In this document: piece after piece, positions 7,053 to 13,751 of the stretch
How positions within the stretch are numbered: the first letter of the stretch is position 1
How the letters are laid out: each line of letters starts with the position of its first letter
DNA from: Heyndrickxia sporothermodurans
GTDB taxonomy: Bacteria; Bacillota; Bacilli; Bacillales; Bacillaceae_C
Assembly: GCF_016785185.1 (NCBI RefSeq)
Contig: NZ_JAEKDY010000072.1
DNA length: 16,870 nucleotides
Reading direction: 5' to 3' (one strand)
Position numbers and translations under genes: made by a program
The notes under the pieces: generated by a model
The model's input: the letters and a program-made list of their open reading frames with translations, nothing else
Told to the model about the DNA's origin: nothing
Databases searched by the model: none

Positions 7053-7093
7053 AGCTGTCATCTTTCCCTGAGATGACAGCTTTCGTCATTTTA
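7053..7093 (+). terminator. Hairpin after yfkF (terminator or leader attenuator)
   Basis: AGCTGTCATC (7053-7062) pairs perfectly with GATGACAGCT (7072-7081) around a 9-nt loop, followed by a T-rich but interrupted tail. It most likely ends yfkF transcription. If the ATPase promoter lies upstream of it, it would instead sit in that gene's leader. Confidence 0.7.
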
Positions 7094-7140
7094 TAGGGGT
7101 ATTGAATTTGATTCTTTTTCTCAATTAAGGAGGGATACTC

Positions 7141-9066
7141 ATGGCACAAGGGCAAATCGCATCAACGAGCAGGGAAATTTCATTAACAGAATCATCTCGT
7201 TTTGATCGACTCTTTGAACATATCGAACTGATTGCTGCACTTCTAAGTGGTCTTTTCATTTTCATTGGATGGCTATCTTCCCAATGGAATCATGAAACGT
7301 TCTCGATAGCGTTTTACCTATTAGCATTTATCATTGGGGGCTATGCAAAAGCGAAAGAAGGAATCGTAGATACAGTAAAAAATAAAGAATTAAATGTCGA
7401 AATGTTGATGATTCTTGCCGCTATCGGCTCAGCGGTGATCGGTTACTGGACTGAGGGCGCGATTCTCATCTTTATTTTTTCATTAAGTGGTGCACTCGAA
7501 ACTTATACGATGAATAAAAGTCAAAAAGAAATTTCTTCCTTATTAGAAATCCAACCGGAAACCGCAACAAGAATTATCCAAGGAAAGGAAAAAGTCATAC
7601 ACGTTTCTCTTTTAGAAGTGGGCGATCACATTATTGTAAAGCCGGGAGAAAGAATTCCTGCAGACGGAAAAATTATCGAAGGAACGACAACGATTGATGA
7701 GTCAACTATTTCAGGTGAATCTGTTCCGGTCACGAAAGGAATACGTGCAGAAGTATTTGCCGGTACTATCAATATAAATGGATCAGTAATTGTTGAAGTG
7801 ATGAAGCAAGCAAATGAAACTGTGTTTCAAAAAATTATTGATCTCGTTCAGTCTGCACAAAGTGAAAAATCACCATCCCAGCTTTTTATTGAACGATTTG
7901 AAAGTATATATGTAAAAATCGTATTGCTTGTCGTCTTGATTATGATGGTTGTCCCACATTTTCTATTCGATTGGAGTTGGAATACAACTTTTTATCGGGC
8001 GATGATACTATTAGTTGTCGCTTCTCCATGTGCCCTGGTTGCATCGATTATGCCGGTAACCTTATCTGCTATTTCGAATGGTGCCAGGAACGGAATTTTG
8101 TTCAAAGGCGGTGTTCATCTCGAAGCACTCAGTCATGTTAAAGCGATTGCTTTTGATAAAACAGGGACTCTTACAAAAGGAAGACCGGAAGTTACAGATA
8201 TCATTGTTCGAACGGGTACGGATGATACGAATCTATTACACACCATTGCCTCGATTGAGAATCGCTCCAATCATCCACTAGCACAAGCGATCGTGGATTT
8301 TTGGAAAAAAACACATGATCAACCGCTTCTACAACCAGAGAAAATTGAAGATATCCCGGGATGGGGATTAAAAGGCTGGCTTCATCATCAAGAATGGTGG
8401 ATTGGTAAAAAAGATTTCGTTGGACTAGAAGAAGCTTTAGCATTTGAAAACGAAGCAGCAATGAAACTTGAAAACGAAGGAAAAACGGTTGTTTATGTCA
8501 AAGATTCGATTGGAATTGTTGCTGTAATTGGTCTTCAAGATATCGTTCGAAAAGAATCTAAACACGCGTTAACATTATTAAAGAACGAAGGCATTCAAAC
8601 AATTATGCTAACAGGTGATAGCATAAATACAGCGAAAAACATCGCTCAGCAATCAAACATTGATGAATATATTGCCGAATGTTTACCTGAAACAAAGGTT
8701 TCTTCATTGAAAATGCTTAAAGATAAATATGGAGTCGTTGCAATGGTCGGTGATGGGGTAAATGATGCTCCCGCCCTTGCAACTGCCAATATCGGAATCG
8801 CCATGGGAGAAGGTAGCGATGTTGCAATGGAAACGGCAGATGTCGTTTTAATGAAAAATGATCTATCTCGAATTGCAGAAGCGATCCGTTTATCGAAAAA
8901 AATGAATCGAATCATTAAACAAAATATTATCTTTTCATTAACGGTTATCCTGCTCTTAATCGCCTCTAATTTTTTACAGTTTTTAAACCTCCCATTAGGG
9001 GTTGTCGGCCATGAAGGCAGCACCATTTTGGTGATTTTGAATGGTCTGAGATGTCTTCGGGGATAA
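7141..9066 (+). CDS. pfeT: P1B-type metal efflux ATPase (PfeT/ZosA type, SPC motif)
   Basis: The 641-residue protein is a heavy-metal P-type ATPase that pumps a divalent cation across the cytoplasmic membrane. Seen: actuator SGES at 191-194; the transmembrane metal-site SPC at 295-297 where Cu/Cd pumps have CPC; phosphorylated Asp339 in DKTGT; the SNHP nucleotide motif at 376-379; GDGVNDAP at 537-544; and HEGST at 624-628 in the last helix. No N-terminal HMA metal-binding domain is present. SPC plus HEG(G/S)T marks the P1B-4 group. B. subtilis YkvW, first named ZosA for zinc and later PfeT for ferrous iron efflux, is about 637 aa and of the same build. Iron, cobalt or zinc are therefore the candidate substrates. 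The start at 7141 follows TAAGGAGGG. It appears monocistronic with its own terminator. Confidence 0.88.
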   Translation: MAQGQIASTSREISLTESSRFDRLFEHIELIAALLSGLFIFIGWLSSQWNHETFSIAFYLLAFIIGGYAKAKEGIVDTVKNKELNVEMLMILAAIGSAVIGYWTEGAILIFIFSLSGALETYTMNKSQKEISSLLEIQPETATRIIQGKEKVIHVSLLEVGDHIIVKPGERIPADGKIIEGTTTIDESTISGESVPVTKGIRAEVFAGTININGSVIVEVMKQANETVFQKIIDLVQSAQSEKSPSQLFIERFESIYVKIVLLVVLIMMVVPHFLFDWSWNTTFYRAMILLVVASPCALVASIMPVTLSAISNGARNGILFKGGVHLEALSHVKAIAFDKTGTLTKGRPEVTDIIVRTGTDDTNLLHTIASIENRSNHPLAQAIVDFWKKTHDQPLLQPEKIEDIPGWGLKGWLHHQEWWIGKKDFVGLEEALAFENEAAMKLENEGKTVVYVKDSIGIVAVIGLQDIVRKESKHALTLLKNEGIQTIMLTGDSINTAKNIAQQSNIDEYIAECLPETKVSSLKMLKDKYGVVAMVGDGVNDAPALATANIGIAMGEGSDVAMETADVVLMKNDLSRIAEAIRLSKKMNRIIKQNIIFSLTVILLLIASNFLQFLNLPLGVVGHEGSTILVILNGLRCLRG

Positions 9067-9079
9067 AATAATTTAGTAA

Positions 9080-9115
9080 GAAGCACCTCATCGATATGAT
9101 TGAGGTGCTTTTTAC
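9080..9115 (+). terminator. Intrinsic terminator of the metal ATPase gene
   Basis: AAGCACCTCA (9081-9090) and TGAGGTGCTT (9101-9110) form a 10-bp stem around a 10-nt loop, followed directly by TTTTA. It lies 15 bp past the stop codon. Confidence 0.92.
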
Positions 9116-9126
9116 TTTAGGATATT

Positions 9127-9180
9127 TTTAGCGGAAGGAGCTTGATTCCTGCGGGACATAGAGGAAAGGATCGGGTCATT
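9127..9180 (+). repeat. Fragment resembling a common Bacillus intergenic repeat
   Basis: The segment contains AGCGGAAGGAGCTTGATTCC followed by TGCGGGACATAGAGGAAAGG. From memory, phrases such as GCGGAAGG and CTCCTGCGGGA are part of a GC-rich repeat family scattered through Bacillus-group genomes. It is richer in GC than its surroundings and lies between the ATPase terminator and the signal peptidase promoter region. The assignment rests on recall only. Confidence 0.4.
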
Positions 9181-9207
9181 GTTTAATAAAAAGGATTTTA
9201 TGGGAAC
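9181..9207 (+). promoter_or_regulatory. Candidate SigB promoter of the signal peptidase gene
   Basis: GTTTAA (9181-9186) and GGGAAC (9202-9207) are separated by 15 bp. The SigB consensus is GTTTAA with GGGWAW at 12-15 bp, so only the last base deviates. The start codon is 45 bp downstream. A SigA-like TATTAT at 9221-9226 lacks a good -35. Confidence 0.4.
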
Positions 9208-9251
9208 ACGTAGAATAGATTATTATAAGAGAGACGCAAGGAGTTGATTTA

Positions 9252-9791
9252 ATGGAACCTAAAACAAAAAAGGAATTGAAAAGTTGGGGAAAGGCATTAA
9301 TTATTGCTTTGGGAATTGCCTTTGTAACAAGAACATTCTTTTTTGCTCCTTATACAGTAAAAGGTGAATCGATGGAACCTACATTACATGATCAAGAAAA
9401 AGTTTTTGTAAATAAATTCAATGTTAACGACCGTTATCATAGGGGAGATATCGTCATCATTAAGGGGAAAGAAAAGAATTATGTTAAACGGATAATTGGT
9501 CTTCCAGGAGAAAAAATTGTCATGGAAAATGATAAATTATTTATAGATGAAGTTTTATGTAAAGAGCCTTACCTTTCACAAAACCTAAAATTAGCCGTGA
9601 AAGAGGGAAGTAATTTGACTGGTGATTTTGGTCCAATTACAGTACCGCATAATAAATATTTTGTCATGGGAGATAACCGTTTAAAAAGCGAAGATAGCAG
9701 AAATGGTTTAGGCTTTATACGAAAACAGAGTATTATAGGAAAAAGTGAGTTCGTTTTTTTCCCTTTCTCTCATTTTAGAAATGTAGAGTAA
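9252..9791 (+). CDS. Type I signal peptidase (Sip/LepB family)
   Basis: The 179-residue enzyme removes signal peptides from secreted preproteins at the outer face of the membrane. One N-terminal membrane anchor spans about residues 14-33. The catalytic Ser40 lies in GESMEPTL and the general-base Lys79 in YVKRIIGLPGE, and the third conserved box is MGDNRLKSEDSRNGLGFI (about 139-156). This Ser/Lys arrangement is the bacterial prokaryotic type (SipS/SipT like), not the ER type represented by SipW, which uses His in place of Lys. The length is normal. The start at 9252 follows CAAGGAG. It stands alone, with its own terminator at 9795-9823 and a possible SigB promoter. Bacillus species carry several such paralogs, so I do not give an S/T/U/V letter. 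Confidence 0.93.
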   Translation: MEPKTKKELKSWGKALIIALGIAFVTRTFFFAPYTVKGESMEPTLHDQEKVFVNKFNVNDRYHRGDIVIIKGKEKNYVKRIIGLPGEKIVMENDKLFIDEVLCKEPYLSQNLKLAVKEGSNLTGDFGPITVPHNKYFVMGDNRLKSEDSRNGLGFIRKQSIIGKSEFVFFPFSHFRNVE

Positions 9792-9794
9792 ATT

Positions 9795-9826
9795 AAGCGA
9801 CCTCTCTACAGAAGAGGTCGCTTTAC
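9795..9826. terminator. Bidirectional hairpin between signal peptidase and small peptide genes
   Basis: AAGCGACCTCT (9795-9805) pairs with AGAGGTCGCTT (9813-9823), an 11-bp perfect stem 3 bp past the signal peptidase stop. The T run on the plus strand is short; the minus-strand tail is T-rich. It separates two convergent genes. Confidence 0.8.
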
Positions 9827-9827
9827 A

Positions 9828-9914
9828 TTAATGATAGCCATTTTGTCCGTTTGCAGATCCTGAAGTTTTGCCTTTAGGTTTTTGCTTACTGTTTTGTTTT
9901 GTTTTTTTACCCAT
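9828..9914 (-). CDS. Small basic peptide (28 aa), unknown
   Basis: The frame encodes a very hydrophilic, lysine-rich peptide starting MGKKTKQNSK and ending GSANGQNGYH. I chose the ATG at 9914 because AAGGGAGAG lies 8 bp upstream. An ATG two codons earlier is too close to that site, and the longer open frame back to 10082 overlaps the yfkH 3' end and has no ribosome site. The composition recalls minor small acid-soluble spore proteins, but I do not recognise the family. It lies 86 bp downstream of yfkH on the same strand, with T-rich spacer between, and converges on the signal peptidase gene. The good ribosome site and the hairpin right after the stop support a real gene. Confidence 0.55.
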   Translation of the reverse strand: MGKKTKQNSKQKPKGKTSGSANGQNGYH

Positions 9915-10000
9915 GTCCATCTCTCCCTTCAACTGTATTTCTTTTTCATTAATAGTTTGTTTCGTTTTCCGTGAAGCTTCCCCGTTATTTATTGACAGCC

Positions 10001-10837
10001 TTAGCAAAATTTCTTTTTCGCCGAAATCATCGCATTGATTTCTCCCCCGACGATTAAAATGATTCCACTGAAATAGAACCACAACATAAGAACAATAATC
10101 CCACCTAAACTTCCATACGTCGTAGAGTAGTGGCCAAAATTACTTACATAAAAGGAAAATCCTAATGATACAACCGCCCATCCAACTGTAGCAATTACAG
10201 CACCTGGAAAAACAGCTAGACACTTAATTTTTTTATTCGGAGCAAAATAGTAAATACCAACAAAAACTACAAATAATATGAGAGGACTGATAACCCATCT
10301 TAAGGCTGTCCAAATATGTGTAAATTGTTCGGAAAGCCCAAACAGTTTAAAAATATAAAAACCGATATATTCTCCAAAAACCGGTAATAACAATGCAAGT
10401 AAAAAAACAAAAATCATCGCAAGTGTTAAAAGAACCGACATGGCTCGTGCAACAATCGCCGAACGGGTTTCCTTTACTTCATACGCACGATTCAACGCTT
10501 TTGTAATTGCATTCATTCCTTTTGATGCCGACCATAATGTCGCGATAATCCCAAACGAAAGCAAACTTGTTCTTCGATTATTCAAGATGTCCGCTAAGTT
10601 TGATTCAATCATTTTCAATGTTTGTTTCGGCGCAAAATTACGTAATACATTCAAAATGTCATCCAAATCAATCGGCAGATAAGGAAGTAAACTAACAATA
10701 AAGAGAAGTAATGGAAATAAAGATAACAGAAAAAAATAAGCTAGTTGTGCGGCCAAACCAGTGATATCATTGTACGTTGAATGTTTAATTAGCGAAATGA
10801 TGAAATTTTTATCTCGAATTATTTTTGAGTTCCCCAT
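10001..10837 (-). CDS. yfkH: YihY/BrkB-family membrane protein, YfkH type
   Basis: The 278-residue protein has about six hydrophobic helices and the YihY/BrkB hallmarks: LAAQLAYFFLLSLFPLLLF near residues 28-46, a long amphipathic stretch with LWSASKGMNAITKALNRAYE near 100-120, and GSLGGIIVLMLWFYFSG followed by GGEINA near the C-terminus. B. subtilis YfkH is the same size and sits close to yfkF and yfkK, as here. The family was once called ribonuclease BN, but RNase activity belongs to another protein. Its true role is unresolved; envelope or transport functions have been proposed. GAGGTG precedes the ATG at 10837. It is divergent from yfkK, sharing a 154-bp promoter region. Confidence 0.9.
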   Translation of the reverse strand: MGNSKIIRDKNFIISLIKHSTYNDITGLAAQLAYFFLLSLFPLLLFIVSLLPYLPIDLDDILNVLRNFAPKQTLKMIESNLADILNNRRTSLLSFGIIATLWSASKGMNAITKALNRAYEVKETRSAIVARAMSVLLTLAMIFVFLLALLLPVFGEYIGFYIFKLFGLSEQFTHIWTALRWVISPLILFVVFVGIYYFAPNKKIKCLAVFPGAVIATVGWAVVSLGFSFYVSNFGHYSTTYGSLGGIIVLMLWFYFSGIILIVGGEINAMISAKKKFC

Positions 10838-10924
10838 TTTTTCACCTCATAAAAAAGTGCTAGCTAACAGTTATTTGTAATACTTATCTTCCCCCCAGCT
10901 CTTGCAATAAAACATAATATGTAT

Positions 10925-10965
10925 TTGACACCTATTTTAATTCGTGGAAAGATAGTATTATCTTT
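10925..10965 (+). promoter_or_regulatory. TTGACA and a perfect 7-bp dyad upstream of yfkK
   Basis: A consensus TTGACA (10925-10930) is followed by the inverted repeat AAAGATA-GTAT-TATCTTT (10948-10965). At the ideal 17-bp spacing the -10 would be AAAGAT (3/6), so the hexamer pair alone is weak. The dyad overlaps where the -10 should be, which suits an operator. It is 27 bp before the yfkK start. Confidence 0.45.
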
Positions 10966-10991
10966 TACGAAAAAATGAGAGGATGACACTT

Positions 10992-11213
10992 GTGGATCTT
11001 ACAATTAAATCAGCTGAAAATATTGAATACATGATTTCCCAAATCACAACAAAATTACGGATGGTTAATGCGGATGCGATAAAATCTTCACAATACAATG
11101 AAGATGTTTATGAAGATTTACATGATATTTATGAAATGGTCATGAAAAAAAACACATTCAGTCCAAATGAAATGCAAGCCATCGTAGAGGAACTGGGGAA
11201 TTTGCGTAAATAA
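10992..11213 (+). CDS. yfkK: UPF0435 family protein, YfkK type
   Basis: The 73-residue soluble protein reads VDLTIKSAENIEYMISQI at its start and ends FSPNEMQAIVEELGNLRK, which I recognise as the UPF0435 family (B. subtilis YfkK, about 71 aa). It is mostly helical and acidic, with no membrane segment and no cysteine. The biochemical function is unknown. I chose the GTG at 10992: the GAGAGG purine run is about 9 bp upstream of it, whereas the ATG at 10983 directly follows that run with no room for a ribosome. It is divergent from yfkH, and a strong hairpin at 11241-11306 with a T run follows. Confidence 0.88.
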   Translation: MDLTIKSAENIEYMISQITTKLRMVNADAIKSSQYNEDVYEDLHDIYEMVMKKNTFSPNEMQAIVEELGNLRK

Positions 11214-11224
11214 GTGTTGACGTA

Positions 11225-11350
11225 AAATTGAAAACCTAATGTGGACATTGAATCCGTTATTCTTTTAAAATGGCCCTAATTTAGGGGTTAAACGGATTCT
11301 GTCCGCAAAAATTTTTTCACGAATAGCGGTGCCGTATCCGCCTTCAATTT
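11225..11350. repeat. Palindromic MITE-like element with long hairpin
   Basis: Nested arms pair: GTGGACA (11241-11247) with TGTCCGC (11300-11306, one wobble), GAATCCGTT (11250-11258) with AACGGATTC (11291-11299), and CCCTAA with TTAGGG in the loop. AAATTGAA (11225-11232) and TTCAATTT (11343-11350) form an outer 8-bp inverted pair. A second small stem GCGG-CCGC lies at about 11325-11340. From memory, similar palindromes with a TCCGTTA...TAACGGA core recur between Bacillus genes. The plus-strand T run at 11312-11317 lets it terminate yfkK. It may overlap the last codons of the convergent gene. Confidence 0.7.
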
Positions 11351-12420
11351 ATTTAATCTCTTTTATATCTATCTTCCATAATTGATCATCATCAGCAGCT
11401 GGTGTACCTCGGCCATCCAAATTATTAGAAATAAAATACAAATTATTTCCTTCGATATAAACATCTCTAATTCTTCCAAAATCGCCTCTTACAAAAGTAG
11501 AACTTTTTTCTTTTAGATCAAAAATCCTTAGTTTTTCTCCTCGAAGTGTAGCAATGTATAATTTCCCATCCTTATATTGAATTCCTGAAGGCGCCCATGT
11601 CGTATTACCTGTTTGAAAAATAGGTGTCTCCATCCCTTGTTGGCGTGCATTTCCTTCAATGATTGGCCATCCATAATTGGCTCCGGGCTTAATGAGATTG
11701 ATTTCATCATGTGCACTTTGGCCATGCTCTGTACTAAACATCGTTCCGTGCTCATCCCAAGCAAGTCCTTGTGGATTTCTATGTCCATAGGTATAGACGT
11801 AACTATTTTTAAACGGATTATCGCTCGGAATTCTTCCATCTAATTCCATACGTAAAATTTTCCCCGATAGGGAGTTTAAGTCTTGTGCGTTTTCCGGTAC
11901 AGCTGCATCTCCAACAGTTACATAAAGTTTTTGATCAGGACCAATTTTTATGCGACCACCATTATGGATGGTTGAACCGGGGATATCTTCTAGTAAAGAT
12001 GCAACCTCATCCCATGTTTCTCCGTTTTTTTTGAATACGAATCACACGGTTAAACGTATTTCCATTTTCTTCGTATGTGTGATAGGCATATGCTAGATGG
12101 GATTGCTCAAAATTTGGAGTTAATTCAATCCCAAGAAAGCCTCCCTCCCCTTCGTGATGGATCGGTTTGGTAGTTTTTACTTGGGATCGATGAAATTGAT
12201 TAGTTGTTTCATTCCATGACACTATTGTTCCATCTCTTTCACTTATGTAAAAGGTATCTTTATGTTTTGCCAGTGCCCATGGAACTTTTAATTTTTGTAA
12301 AATCGGTTGTGGCTGCTGATTTGTGATCGTTTTTTCTGCTTCGAAAGAATTTTCTTTCCCCTGTTGATTTGAGCATGCGGTTAAAAGTATAAAGACGAAA
12401 ATAAGTATTCCTCTAATCAA
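11349..12420 (-). pseudogene. PQQ-type (soluble aldose) sugar dehydrogenase lipoprotein, frameshifted
   Basis: The restored product is about 356 residues, a normal length for the GSDH/sorbosone dehydrogenase family, six-bladed beta-propellers that oxidise sugars using PQQ. It starts as a lipoprotein with LLTAC lipobox. Family blocks follow in order: HEGEGGFLGIELTPNF, IHNGGRIKIGPD, YGHRNPQGLAWDEHG, EHGQSAHDEINLI and GANYGWP. A run of eight A residues (12032-12025) throws the frame: with seven, QKNGETWDE reads through, and with eight the frame ends at RRNMG and a stop. I place the start at a TTG (12420) seven bases after GGAGGGG; longer upstream frames run through a repeat. The defect may be a real mutation, slippage-based switching or a sequencing error in a homopolymer. 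No PQQ biosynthesis gene is nearby, so the cofactor would have to be imported or absent. Confidence 0.85.
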
Positions 12421-12499
12421 TTTTAATCCCCTCCATTTTGAAATATTCCTATCTACTATTTCATCAATGGAAAGGCGAATCCCTTTATTAATCTTGCGG

Positions 12500-12615
12500 A
12501 TTCGTGCACTTGAGCTCAGATTTCTCTGCTTTTCCTTCTCGCATCCGACGGTTTCGTGCACTTGAGCTCGGATTTCTACCCTTTCCTTCTCGCATCCAAT
12601 CTTTTCGAGAACTGG
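12500..12615. repeat. Short 52-bp tandem array between mapB and the dehydrogenase gene
   Basis: GCACTTGAGCTC recurs at 12506 and 12558, exactly 52 bp apart. CTTCTCGCATCC recurs likewise, and a decayed third copy begins near 12604. On the minus strand each unit reads GATGCGAGAAGGAAA and, further on, AAATC(C/T)GAGCTCAAGTGCAC. It sits in the 220-bp gap before the dehydrogenase start. An open frame runs through it on the minus strand but has no start signal and ends up in the lipoprotein frame, so I treat it as non-coding. Confidence 0.8.
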
Positions 12616-12637
12616 TTTCATTCTTTTTAAATTCCTA

Positions 12638-12664
12638 GAAAAAAAAAGCCTCACATCTGAGGCT
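12638..12664 (-). terminator. Terminator of mapB
   Basis: AGCCTCA (12647-12653) pairs with TGAGGCT (12658-12664) around a 4-nt loop, followed on the minus strand by nine T residues. The stem abuts the mapB stop codon. Confidence 0.93.
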
Positions 12665-13414
12665 TTAATCTTGATCAGTTATAATAATAATTCCATCTTT
12701 TGTTACGGCAATTGTATGCTCGTATTGGGCAGATAATGTGCCGTCCATTGTTCGGGCCGTCCACCCGTTGTTGTCCATTTTCGTTTCGAATCCACCGATA
12801 TTTACCATCGGTTCAATCGTAAATACCATACCTTCTTTAATGCGAGGTCCTTTGCCAGGTAATCCAAAATGAGGTACTTCAGGTTTTTCGTGAATTGTTG
12901 GTCCAATTCCGTGACCGATGAAATTTCGAACAACGGAAAAACCATGTGGTTCTACAAAAGATTGAATGGCATGACCGATATCGCCGATGCGATTTCCGAC
13001 TTTTACTTGTTCGATTCCTTTATATAATGCTTCCTTTGTTACATCTAATAATTTTTGTGCTTGTTCACTTACTTTTCCGACTGGATAACTCCACGCTGAA
13101 TCTGCTAGTGCACCGTTTAAATTTACGACCATATCAATCGTAACAATATCCCCCTCTTGAAGTGGCTGTTTTCGCGGATAGCCATGGCAGATTTCATCAT
13201 TTATACTAGCACAAGTGGCAAATTCATAGCCTTTATAGCCTTTTTGTTCAGGAGTAGCACCATGCTTTTTCAAATAATCATTGACGAATTCTTCAATTTC
13301 CCATGTTGTTATACCAGGTTTAATCATTTTGGCAATTTCCTTATGGGTACTTGCAAGTAATTCACCCGCTTTTTTCATCATATCGATTTCACGTTGTGAT
13401 TTATATGTGATCAA
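12665..13414 (-). CDS. mapB: Type I methionine aminopeptidase (MapB type)
   Basis: The 249-residue metalloenzyme removes the initiator methionine from new proteins. All five ligands of the two-metal site are present: Asp94 and Asp105 (VTIDMVVNLNGALADSAW), His168 (GHGIG), Glu201 (FTIEPM) and Glu232 (QYEHT); the substrate-binding His77 is in CHGYP. The length equals B. subtilis MapB (YflG), the second methionine aminopeptidase, and there is no zinc-finger extension. I start at the TTG at 13414 (M-ITYKSQREI) because AAAGGAAG lies just upstream; a longer frame from 13432 includes that site. It is a single-gene unit with a clear promoter (13511-13483) and terminator. Confidence 0.93.
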   Translation of the reverse strand: MITYKSQREIDMMKKAGELLASTHKEIAKMIKPGITTWEIEEFVNDYLKKHGATPEQKGYKGYEFATCASINDEICHGYPRKQPLQEGDIVTIDMVVNLNGALADSAWSYPVGKVSEQAQKLLDVTKEALYKGIEQVKVGNRIGDIGHAIQSFVEPHGFSVVRNFIGHGIGPTIHEKPEVPHFGLPGKGPRIKEGMVFTIEPMVNIGGFETKMDNNGWTARTMDGTLSAQYEHTIAVTKDGIIIITDQD

Positions 13415-13482
13415 CTTACATCTTCCTTTCAAAATAACACTTATCTATATTTATATCGAATAATTATATTATGAACACTATC

Positions 13483-13511
13483 ATCATATCGTTATTTCTA
13501 CGTTATAGCAA
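13483..13511 (-). promoter_or_regulatory. SigA promoter of mapB
   Basis: TTGCTA (13511-13506) and TATGAT (13488-13483) are separated by exactly 17 bp on the minus strand. The start would be near 13476, giving a leader of about 60 nt before the TTG start. Confidence 0.65.
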
Positions 13512-13535
13512 AAATATTTCCTTACATTCACCATA

Positions 13536-13576
13536 CATTATTCAACATATTTCATTGGAATGGATGTTGAATAATG
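13536..13576. promoter_or_regulatory. Perfect 13-bp inverted repeat upstream of mapB
   Basis: CATTATTCAACAT (13536-13548) and ATGTTGAATAATG (13564-13576) are exact reverse complements around a 15-bp spacer. The dyad ends 25 bp upstream of the mapB -35 box. Neither side has a T run, so it is not a terminator. It could be a regulator site or a small palindromic repeat. No gene occupies 13433-13751. Confidence 0.5.
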
Positions 13577-13709
13577 ACAGCTAATTGTTGAAAAGTCTGT
13601 AAACAAACAGCTTTAAGTTTTAATATTTCCTAAGAAATAAAGGCTTTTCTCGATCAGTACCTCTATTAGGTTTCGAAAATACTGTCGAAAATATTTCTAC
13701 ATGTTTCTT

Positions 13710-13749
13710 CTAAAAAACAAAAGCTTTCTGTACCGATGTACAAAAAGCT
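13710..13749 (-). terminator. Terminator of the motAB operon
   Basis: On the minus strand AGCTTTTTGTAC (13749-13738) pairs with GTACAGAAAGCT (13733-13722), with one mismatch and a 4-nt loop, followed by a T-rich tail at about 13720-13713. It begins 3 bp past the motB stop. Confidence 0.87.
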
Positions 13750-13751
13750 CG

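Noticed and set aside
8646..9086. 146-aa minus-strand open frame
   Set aside because: It is antisense to the ATPase gene across conserved GDGVNDAP codons and has no ribosome site.
9828..10082. 84-aa frame overlapping the 3' end of yfkH
   Set aside because: The first part is a shifted reading of yfkH codons. Only the last 28 codons follow a ribosome site.
12421..12654. N-terminal extension of the dehydrogenase frame through the 52-bp repeat
   Set aside because: The lipoprotein signal with its TTG start and GGAGGGG site begins at 12420. An 80-residue charged extension would hide the signal peptide and consists of repeat translation.
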